Assembly (NCBI GenBank): GCA_022424815.1
Contig: JAKMGS010000108.1
Coordinates: forward strand, 1 to 5,713
DNA length: 5,713 bases
Source: Schleiferiaceae bacterium
GTDB taxonomy: Bacteria > Bacteroidota > Bacteroidia > Flavobacteriales > Schleiferiaceae
Reading direction: 5' to 3'
The notes under the pieces are model-generated. The model did no database searches and was not told the origin of the DNA. It saw nothing but the letters and a program-made list of their open reading frames with translations. The position numbers were made by a program, and so were the translations under genes. Shown piece after piece: positions 1-4,735 of this stretch; positions within the stretch are counted from its first letter, which is position 1; every line of letters starts with the position of its first letter.

Positions 1-448
1 TCGAGAGCACGCGATATACATTGCCATCTACCACCCCTTTTCGTTCGCCAAAGCAAATGCTGGATATAGCTGCTGCGGTGTAGGGTCCTATACCCTTGAC
101 GGACAACAAGTCTTTGCTGGTAGAGGGTAATTGGCCCTGAAATTCTACCATGATTTGCTGGGCACCTTTCTGCAAATTTCTGGCCCTACTGTAGTAGCCC
201 AAACCGGTCCAAAGGGCCAATAGCTCGTCTTCTGGAGCCTCTGCAAGGGCTTTAATTGTAGGATAAGCGGCGAGAATTTTCTTATAGTATGGGGTGCCTT
301 GGGCCACACGTGTTTGTTGTAAGATGATTTCACTCAACCACACCTCATAGGCCACTGGGGTCTTTCTGCGCCACGGTAAATCGCGCTTGTTTCGATTGAA
401 GTACTCTTCAATGCTGATAATGAAGTGGTTAAATGCGTTATTGCTCAC
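1..448 (-). CDS. mutY: A/G-specific adenine glycosylase MutY (N-terminal part, cut by window edge)
   Basis: MutY removes adenine mispaired with 8-oxoguanine or guanine, the first step of base excision repair that prevents G:C to T:A changes. The reading frame gives 149 residues and runs off the left edge. Visible family features are the LPWR stretch (24-27), WLSEIILQQT (37-46) with the expected catalytic Glu40 (Glu37 in E. coli), GLGYY (82-86) with the intercalating Tyr85, a helix-hairpin-helix around KGIGPYTAAA (118-127), and VVDGNVYRVL (139-148) with catalytic Asp141 (Asp138 in E. coli). The iron-sulfur loop and C-terminal NUDIX-like domain lie outside the window. The GTG at 446-448 is chosen as start because an in-frame TAA lies 15 bases upstream (464-466), no ATG lies between, and the next ATG falls far inside the conserved domain. 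No Shine-Dalgarno sequence precedes it. Family assignment is very secure; the exact start is likely. Confidence 0.95.
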   Translation of the reverse strand, partial: MSNNAFNHFIISIEEYFNRNKRDLPWRRKTPVAYEVWLSEIILQQTRVAQGTPYYKKILAAYPTIKALAEAPEDELLALWTGLGYYSRARNLQKGAQQIMVEFQGQLPSTSKDLLSVKGIGPYTAAAISSICFGERKGVVDGNVYRVLS

Positions 449-503
449 GTTTAGCGTGTCCGATTATTTTATGCTTTTAATCTGTAAATAAGGAGAATAG
501 GTG

Positions 504-511
504 TATATTTG
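504..511 (+). promoter_or_regulatory. Bacteroidota-type -7 promoter element for the HU cluster
   Basis: TATATTTG is an exact match to the TAnnTTTG -7 consensus of Bacteroidota primary sigma promoters. It lies 46 bases before the HU start codon, giving an expected leader of roughly 40 bases. No clear TTG -33 element is seen at the usual distance upstream, so the assignment rests on the -7 match and position. It would drive HU and probably the genes behind it. I saw no clear equivalent facing mutY in the same divergent region (449-557). Confidence 0.55.
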
Positions 512-528
512 CGCCCCTCATTAACCAA

Positions 529-540
529 GTCCGAAAGGAC
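529..540 (+). promoter_or_regulatory. Small GAAA-capped hairpin in the HU 5' leader
   Basis: GTCC-GAAA-GGAC forms a perfect 4-bp stem closed by a GNRA tetraloop, ending 17 bases before the HU start codon and inside the leader predicted from the upstream -7 element. There is no T-tract after it, so it is not a terminator. It could stabilise the mRNA 5' end or affect translation, but a 4-bp stem may also occur by chance. Confidence 0.3.
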
Positions 541-557
541 CTAAAAATACAGAGCAA

Positions 558-851
558 ATGACTAAAGCAGATATCGTTACTAAGATTTCTGACAAAACAG
601 GAATGGAACGTGGAGACGTTCAAGCGGTTGTTGAAAGCTTCATGAAAGAGATCAAGCACAGCCTAGAAGATGGAAATAATGTGTACCTACGCGGTTTCGG
701 TTCTTTCATCGTTAAGAAGCGTGCACAAAAAACAGGTCGTAATATTTCCAAGAACACGACCATCGTCATTCCGGCTCATTATATCCCAGCCTTCAAGCCA
801 GCGAAAGTATTCGTCGAAGGCGTTAAGGATAACGTACCCGTAAACGACTAA
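558..851 (+). CDS. hup: HU/IHF-family nucleoid DNA-binding protein
   Basis: This is a 97-residue member of the HU/IHF family, small dimeric proteins that bend and compact DNA and help replication, recombination and transcription. The N-terminal helical dimerisation part spans about residues 1-42. RGFGSF (45-50) is the family signature, the basic beta-arm follows (about 51-75, with KKRAQK and GRN at 60-62), and IPAFKPAK (76-83) leads into the last helix. The arm tip reads ISKNTT, so the intercalating Pro63 of classical HU is replaced by Ile. I recall this version from Bacteroidota HU proteins, so it is probably normal for the clade. The ATG at 558 fits the family's usual N terminus and has an A-rich leader without a Shine-Dalgarno sequence. 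The gene heads a rightward cluster, and the next start codon comes one base after its TAA. Family certain; the HU versus IHF subtype cannot be fixed from sequence alone. Confidence 0.95.
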   Translation: MTKADIVTKISDKTGMERGDVQAVVESFMKEIKHSLEDGNNVYLRGFGSFIVKKRAQKTGRNISKNTTIVIPAHYIPAFKPAKVFVEGVKDNVPVND

Positions 852-852
852 T

Positions 853-1323
853 TTGAAAAGAAACCAGATCATAGCAGTACTTCTTGCAGTCGTAGCCGCG
901 GTTGTGTTAATGCGTATGCCAAGAACGGCCTCGGTTGAGGAGGTAGTCCTTGCCGCGACAGAAAACACTGAGCATGACGCCAAGGTGGACGAAGCAGTGG
1001 CCATCATTCAGAGCGGTGAAGGAGCGCCTATGCAAGCCATCGGTATGTTGCTAGAAGTATTACAGGAGAATCCAGACCACGAGAAGGCCCTTTTATGGTT
1101 AGGAAACTTTTCTATGATGAGTGGACAGTGGGAAAAAGCGGTGGATCGTTTCCATCACTTGACCAAAATTCGTCCAGAGGTAGAAGTGTATTGGTTTAAC
1201 AAGAGTCAATCTCTCCTTCAAATGGGAGATACGACCGCTGCTTTGACCAGTGCGCAAGAGTATTTGAACACACATCCAGAGGCAACACGAATCAACGATT
1301 TGGTTGCTGGATTACAGAATTAA
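853..1323 (+). CDS. Membrane-anchored TPR (tetratricopeptide repeat) protein
   Basis: A 156-residue protein with an N-terminal hydrophobic segment (about 5-20, after the basic MKRNQ start) that should act as an uncleaved membrane anchor or signal sequence. Behind a charged linker come helical repeats: a degenerate unit around 44-74, a good TPR at about 75-108 (ALLWLGNFSMMSGQWEKAVD) and another at about 109-142. TPRs hold protein partners, so a scaffold or assembly role at the membrane is plausible, but no partner can be named. The start is TTG at 853, one base after the HU stop. The only upstream in-frame codons before a stop are AAT, ACT and ACG, and the first in-frame ATG (codon 20) would delete the hydrophobic segment. 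The tight junction suggests translational coupling to HU. I do not recognise a specific named family. Confidence 0.85.
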   Translation: MKRNQIIAVLLAVVAAVVLMRMPRTASVEEVVLAATENTEHDAKVDEAVAIIQSGEGAPMQAIGMLLEVLQENPDHEKALLWLGNFSMMSGQWEKAVDRFHHLTKIRPEVEVYWFNKSQSLLQMGDTTAALTSAQEYLNTHPEATRINDLVAGLQN

Positions 1324-1344
1324 TAATTTTTAAAACTTAGCATT

Positions 1345-1434
1345 ATGCCAAGCGGAAAGAAACGTAAAAGACATAAGATTGCCACGCACAAGCGTAAGAA
1401 GCGTCTAAGAAAAAACCGTCACAAGAAAAAATAA
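1345..1434 (+). CDS. 29-aa very basic ribosomal-type protein (AURKAIP1/COX24-like)
   Basis: This short ORF encodes 29 residues beginning MPSGKKRKRHK and ending NRHKKK; about 60 percent are Lys or Arg, with several His and no acidic residue. The composition and the HK-x-KKR pattern match tiny Bacteroidota proteins annotated as AURKAIP1/COX24-domain proteins. That domain is found in mitochondrial ribosomal protein mS38 and the small mycobacterial ribosomal protein bS22, so rRNA binding in the ribosome is the likely role. The ORF lies between the TPR gene (21 bases upstream) and rng (11 bases downstream), in the same direction, and ends in two tandem TAA codons. No Shine-Dalgarno sequence precedes the ATG. 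Coding status is supported by the recognised sequence and the operon fit. The family name is from memory, and whether it is a stable ribosomal subunit here is inferred. Confidence 0.85.
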   Translation: MPSGKKRKRHKIATHKRKKRLRKNRHKKK

Positions 1435-1445
1435 TAAAGTAGAGT

Positions 1446-2966
1446 ATGCGCACAGAATTAGTTATTAGTGCTAGTTCTGACCGAGCGGATATTGCACTAC
1501 TTGAGGACGGAAGACTTCAGGAACTCATTAAGGAAAAAGGAGACGATAGTTTCTCCGTTGGTGACGTATATCTAGGAACCGTAAAAAAATTGGCCACTGG
1601 CCTAAACGCTGCCTTCGTAGATGTTGGTTATGAAAAAGATGCATTTTTGCACTACCACGATCTCGGGCCGCAGATAAATTCCTGGCAATCCTACCTACGT
1701 CGCACCTTAAAAGGCAAGCAACAAAGCAACCTCACCAACTTTAAAAATGAAGCCAACATCCAGAAGGAGGGCAACATTGGTGATGTTCTAAAGCAAGGCG
1801 ATCAAATCTTGGTGCAAATCACCAAGGAGCCCATTTCAACGAAAGGGCCTAGAATCACTGCTGAGCTTAGTATTGCGGGCCGATTTGTAGTGCTCGTGCC
1901 ATTCTCGAACCGCGTGAGCGTGAGTCAAAAGATTCGCGAACGCGACGAGAAAGACAGACTCAAAAACTTGGTCAGAAGCATCAAACCAAAAGGTTTTGGT
2001 GTAATTATACGTACTGTCGCCAAAGGACAGAGCGCAGAAGAACTACAGGCTGACCTAGAATCGTTAATCCGCAAGTGGAAAGTTCTCCACAAAGGGGTTA
2101 AGCGTTCGAACAAGCCCGTACGTATTTTCAGCGAAATGAATAGAGCCAGCGCGTTTTTACGCGATGTGTTTAACGATAGCTTTTCCTCCATCACGATCGA
2201 CAATGAAGATCTGTATGAGGAGGTAAAAGAATACCTCGATGAGATTCAGCCGGGGGCGTCTAAAATGGTGAAACATTACACCGGTCAAATGCCGTTGTTC
2301 CAGTTCGCCAGTGTGGACCGCCAAATCAAAGGTGCATTCGGTCGTTCGGTCAGCATGCCTAAAGGGGCGTACTTGATCATTGAACATACTGAAGCCATGC
2401 ACGTGGTTGATGTGAACTCGGGCAATAGAACCAATACGGCGGAAAACCAAGAGGCCAATGCGGTGCAGGTAAACTTACTTGCGGCAGAAGAGGTGGCACG
2501 TCAGTTGCGCTTGCGCGATATGGGTGGTATTGTCGTTGTGGACTTCATCGATATGAATAGCGCAGAAAACCGCAAGGCGGTGTATGAAAAGATGCGCGAT
2601 GAAATGAAAAGGGACCGTGCACGTCACAAGATCCTGCCCATTTCAAGATTCGGTTTGATGGAGCTCACGCGTCAGCGCGTTCGCCCGGAAACGAACATCA
2701 TCACTCGCGAGGAGAATCCAGATAATTTGGTGGAGGCGCCGATCCAAATCATTGAGGCGATCAAATCAAAACTTGCGACCCTCGACAAGCGTGAAATGTA
2801 TATCCATGTTCACCCGTTCTTGGAGGCATACATTACCAAAGGGTACTTCAAGAGCATTAAGAAAACATGGCAGAAAGATTTGCGTAAGAAATTGGTAGTG
2901 GTACCGCGTGATGCCTACACCATGTTGGAGTGGAAGGTGAAAGACCGCCAGAACAATACCCTTTAA
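1446..2966 (+). CDS. rng: Ribonuclease G (RNase E/G family endoribonuclease)
   Basis: RNase E/G enzymes cut single-stranded A/U-rich RNA, mature rRNA ends and start mRNA decay. The protein is 506 residues, close to E. coli RNase G (489) and without the long RNase E C-terminal scaffold. An S1 RNA-binding domain begins near residue 36 (VGDVYLGTV, then AAFVDVGYEKDAFLH at 55-69) and holds an extra basic segment at about 75-110, some 15-20 residues longer than in E. coli. The 5' sensor region follows, with the STKGPR stretch at 131-136. The DNase I-like catalytic core has VVDVNSG (320-326) and GGIVVVDFIDM (360-370), giving metal ligands Asp322, Asn324 and Asp366. The CPxC zinc-link expected after the LTRQRVRPE stretch (407-415) is absent, and the protein has no cysteine at all. 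The ATG at 1446 matches the family N terminus. It is the last gene of the HU cluster, before a strong terminator. Confidence 0.96.
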   Translation: MRTELVISASSDRADIALLEDGRLQELIKEKGDDSFSVGDVYLGTVKKLATGLNAAFVDVGYEKDAFLHYHDLGPQINSWQSYLRRTLKGKQQSNLTNFKNEANIQKEGNIGDVLKQGDQILVQITKEPISTKGPRITAELSIAGRFVVLVPFSNRVSVSQKIRERDEKDRLKNLVRSIKPKGFGVIIRTVAKGQSAEELQADLESLIRKWKVLHKGVKRSNKPVRIFSEMNRASAFLRDVFNDSFSSITIDNEDLYEEVKEYLDEIQPGASKMVKHYTGQMPLFQFASVDRQIKGAFGRSVSMPKGAYLIIEHTEAMHVVDVNSGNRTNTAENQEANAVQVNLLAAEEVARQLRLRDMGGIVVVDFIDMNSAENRKAVYEKMRDEMKRDRARHKILPISRFGLMELTRQRVRPETNIITREENPDNLVEAPIQIIEAIKSKLATLDKREMYIHVHPFLEAYITKGYFKSIKKTWQKDLRKKLVVVPRDAYTMLEWKVKDRQNNTL

Positions 2967-2983
2967 AACTTTTGTTTTTCCAC

Positions 2984-3019
2984 AAACCCGCTCCGTACGA
3001 AGTATGGAGCGGGTTTTTT
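2984..3019 (+). terminator. Strong rho-independent terminator after rng
   Basis: AAACCCGCTCC (2984-2994) pairs perfectly with GGAGCGGGTTT (3006-3016). Inside it GTAC (2995-2998) pairs with GTAT (3002-3005), using one G-U pair, around a GAA loop. The stem is about 15 bp, with the lower 11 bp perfect, and runs into a six-T tract (3014-3019). It starts 17 bases after the rng stop and closes the HU-rng cluster. Only three A residues lie on the other side of the stem, so it should work mainly rightward. Confidence 0.93.
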
Positions 3020-3034
3020 CATTAAAATTGGTTC

Positions 3035-3487
3035 ATGACAACTTCCGAAGCTTTGCAGAAACTCCGCAGGTATTGCGCCTATCAAGAGCGCAGTCCGTTT
3101 GAGGTATATCGAAAGTTAGGCCTGTTGGGATTGCCCAAAGACCGGCAAGAGGATGTGGTGGCGAGCTTAATGGAAGAAAATTTCCTAGACGAATACCGTT
3201 TTGCGGAAGCCTATTGTCAGGGCAAGCTTAATCAAAAGCATTGGGCACCCTACCGTATTAGCATAGGTCTGCGAGAGCATCGTATACCGAAGGTGACCAT
3301 CGATAGGATATTGAATCAAATTCCCGACGAGCGAGTGGAAGAGAATGCACTGTATTTAGCCGATCGTTGGTTCAGTTCAAAGACGAAAGAACAACTTGCC
3401 GCTGCGATGCAACGCCGCGGGTATTCTTTTGAGACGATTCATAGGGCGTATCAAAGGGTAGAAGAGGAGCGCAATAGTTCTCTTTAG
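3035..3487 (+). CDS. recX: Regulatory protein RecX
   Basis: RecX binds RecA filaments and modulates (usually limits) recombination and SOS activity. The 150-residue product is of normal length and is built of three-helix repeats: an N-terminal unit with LRRYCAYQERS (10-20), a middle unit with the diagnostic NFLDEYRFAEAYCQGKL (49-65) and HWAPYRISIGLREHRI (69-84), and a C-terminal unit with MQRRGYSFETIHRAY (125-139). The ATG at 3035 gives the usual short lead-in to the first conserved helix. The gene starts only 15 bases after the T-tract of the rng terminator, leaving no room for a conventional promoter, so transcription must come from readthrough or a promoter overlapping the terminator or rng 3' end. 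recA is not adjacent here. Its TAG overlaps the TAA of the zinc-ribbon ORF on the other strand. Confidence 0.93.
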   Translation: MTTSEALQKLRRYCAYQERSPFEVYRKLGLLGLPKDRQEDVVASLMEENFLDEYRFAEAYCQGKLNQKHWAPYRISIGLREHRIPKVTIDRILNQIPDERVEENALYLADRWFSSKTKEQLAAAMQRRGYSFETIHRAYQRVEEERNSSL

Positions 3488-3651
3488 CCTTTCCAAGTAC
3501 CGCCGTAGCGGTAGTGTCTGTTTCTAGGCTTGACTTCTAAAACACACGCCTCACAGAGGAAGTACCAGGTTTTGTCGGCCGGCTTGTATTGCACCCTAAA
3601 CATCACAGAGTGTTCTTCATTGCAATGTGGACACTGTTTTACTCTTGCCAT
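3484..3651 (-). CDS. 55-aa zinc-ribbon protein of unknown function
   Basis: This leftward ORF encodes 55 residues starting MARVKQCPHCNEEH and ending YRYGGTWKG. Two CxxC pairs (Cys7/Cys10 in CPHC and Cys33/Cys36 in CEAC), 22 residues apart, form a typical zinc-ribbon ligand set. Between them MFRVQYKPADKTWYFLC has the alternating aromatic and hydrophobic look of a beta-hairpin. The last nine residues are rich in Tyr, Gly and Trp and look like a conserved tail. I recall similar short uncharacterised proteins in Bacteroidota, but none with a known function; nucleic-acid or protein binding is a guess. It starts 8 bases after the ltaE stop on the same strand, suggesting one transcript. Its stop overlaps recX's stop by four bases tail to tail. 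It is easily missed because of its length. Coding status is well supported by the cysteine pattern. Confidence 0.82.
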   Translation of the reverse strand: MARVKQCPHCNEEHSVMFRVQYKPADKTWYFLCEACVLEVKPRNRHYRYGGTWKG

Positions 3652-3659
3652 CTAAAAAA

Positions 3660-4679
3660 TCAAATGGACGCTAATGCCTCCTTCACCTTCTGTATTCCAG
3701 CCGGTGTGATATCAAGGTGGAACACCATGCGGCATTTTCCCGGGCCCATTTGGCTGATGCCAATTCCCTTCTCAGCCAAGGCAGCTATAAATGCCTCTTG
3801 GTCCATATCCTCGTTCAATCCAAAGATCAAGATGTTGGTTTCTGGGGCTACCACATTTTTCACCCAAGATTGCTGGCCTAAAAATTCAGCCATGTCTTTG
3901 GCAGCGGCGTGGTCTTCGGCCAATCGGTCCACGTTATTTTCTAATGCATAGATCGCAGCACCGGCCAAAAGGCCTGCCTGTCTCCAGCCACCGCCTATGC
4001 GTTTGCGTATCCTGCGGCTATGATAAATGAATTCTTCGCTGCCTAAAAGTACCGAACCTACGGGTGCACCAAGACCTTTGGAGAGACAGATGGAAATGGA
4101 ATCGAATGCAGTGCCGTAATCGCTTTCATTTTGATTTTTGGCGACAAGGGCGTTATACAGACGTGCACCATCGAGGTGGAAGGTTAGGCCTTGAGCATTG
4201 GCCACTGCTCTTAGGGCTTCTATCTCTTCCCATTCGTAGCATGTTCCGCCACCTTTATTGGAGGTGTTTTCAAGTGCGAGTACGCGCGATTTTGGGTAAT
4301 GGACATCGTCAGCTTTGATGCAGCTAAGTACACCTTCGGGATACATGATACCGCGATCATCACCGGTGAAAACCACCGAGGAATGTGCATTTGCCGCAAT
4401 TCCACCGCCTTCGTAGTTGTAGATGTGGGCATAAGGATGACAGATGACCTCGTCGCCGGGGCTGAGGTGAGACATCAATGCAATTTGATTGGCCTGTGTA
4501 CCGCTCACGCAAAAAAGTGCTTTTTCCGTACCGAAGCGTTCGGCGACCATAGCCTCAAGTTTAAGGACGGTGGGGTCATCGCCCCAAACATCGTCGCCTA
4601 CAGGGCTGCTAATCATAGCATTTAACATGGCCTGGCTAGGGCGGGTCACAGTATCACTGCGCAAGTCAACTTCAAACAT
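3660..4679 (-). CDS. ltaE: Low-specificity L-threonine aldolase (PLP-dependent)
   Basis: The enzyme splits L-threonine and L-allo-threonine into glycine and acetaldehyde with pyridoxal phosphate, in the cytosol. The 339-residue product has the whole family pattern: VDLRSDTVTRPS (4-15), VGDDVWGDDPT (27-37), the phosphate-binding SGTQAN (59-64), YAHIYNYEGGG (83-93) with the probable active-site His85, LENTSNKGGG (136-145), HLDGARLYNA (168-177) with Asp170 for the PLP ring nitrogen, CLSKGLGAPVGS (198-209) with Lys201 as the PLP lysine, and RKRIGGGWRQAG (225-236). A C-terminal arginine (Arg317 in KCRMVFHLDI) probably binds the substrate carboxylate. Length and start match the family. It is divergent from prfB with 56 bases between the start codons, and the zinc-ribbon gene follows 8 bases after its stop. 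Related beta-eliminating lyases are less likely because the motifs fit aldolases so closely. Stereospecificity cannot be read from sequence. Confidence 0.93.
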   Translation of the reverse strand: MFEVDLRSDTVTRPSQAMLNAMISSPVGDDVWGDDPTVLKLEAMVAERFGTEKALFCVSGTQANQIALMSHLSPGDEVICHPYAHIYNYEGGGIAANAHSSVVFTGDDRGIMYPEGVLSCIKADDVHYPKSRVLALENTSNKGGGTCYEWEEIEALRAVANAQGLTFHLDGARLYNALVAKNQNESDYGTAFDSISICLSKGLGAPVGSVLLGSEEFIYHSRRIRKRIGGGWRQAGLLAGAAIYALENNVDRLAEDHAAAKDMAEFLGQQSWVKNVVAPETNILIFGLNEDMDQEAFIAALAEKGIGISQMGPGKCRMVFHLDITPAGIQKVKEALASI

Positions 4680-4708
4680 GGTCTTTCACTGTTAAAGCGT
4701 GAAGATAG

Positions 4709-4716
4709 CAAGGGTA
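4709..4716 (-). promoter_or_regulatory. Possible -7 element for ltaE
   Basis: Read on the minus strand, TACCCTTG matches the TAnnTTTG element with one mismatch and lies 29 bases before the ltaE ATG, a sensible distance. No TTG -33 element is visible. It sits back to back with the prfB element at 4721-4728. The match is weak and could be chance. Confidence 0.25.
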
Positions 4717-4720
4717 TGCT

Positions 4721-4728
4721 TAACTTTG
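4721..4728 (+). promoter_or_regulatory. Bacteroidota-type -7 promoter element for prfB
   Basis: TAACTTTG is an exact TAnnTTTG match, located only 7 bases before the prfB ATG at 4736. If used, transcription would begin within a few bases of the start codon, giving a nearly leaderless mRNA. No TTG -33 partner is evident at 17-23 bases upstream. Either this is an unusual promoter, or the real promoter lies further left, overlapping ltaE. Confidence 0.4.
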
Positions 4729-4735
4729 TCACCCT

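Noticed and set aside
145..333. Minus-strand ORF of 62 aa
   Set aside because: It lies inside mutY in another frame; the real frame has clear MutY motifs and runs through it.
464..557. Search for a mutY promoter or operator in the divergent region
   Set aside because: No minus-strand TAnnTTTG match or convincing operator palindrome could be seen, so nothing is annotated for mutY.
687..1007. Minus-strand ORF of 106 aa across the HU/TPR junction
   Set aside because: Low-complexity Ala/Ser/Thr-rich translation, opposite to two well-supported genes; a shadow frame.
1925..2450. Two minus-strand ORFs inside rng
   Set aside because: They are antisense to conserved RNase G sequence and show no recognisable domain.
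3498..3513. Perfect inverted repeat TACCGC-CGTA-GCGGTA just after the recX stop
   Set aside because: It has no T-tract on either side and falls on the codons for the conserved Tyr-Arg-Tyr-Gly-Gly tail of the zinc-ribbon protein, so coding constraint explains it better than termination.
3589..4695. Several plus-strand ORFs (68-120 aa) opposite ltaE
   Set aside because: All are antisense to the threonine aldolase frame, which carries every family motif without interruption.
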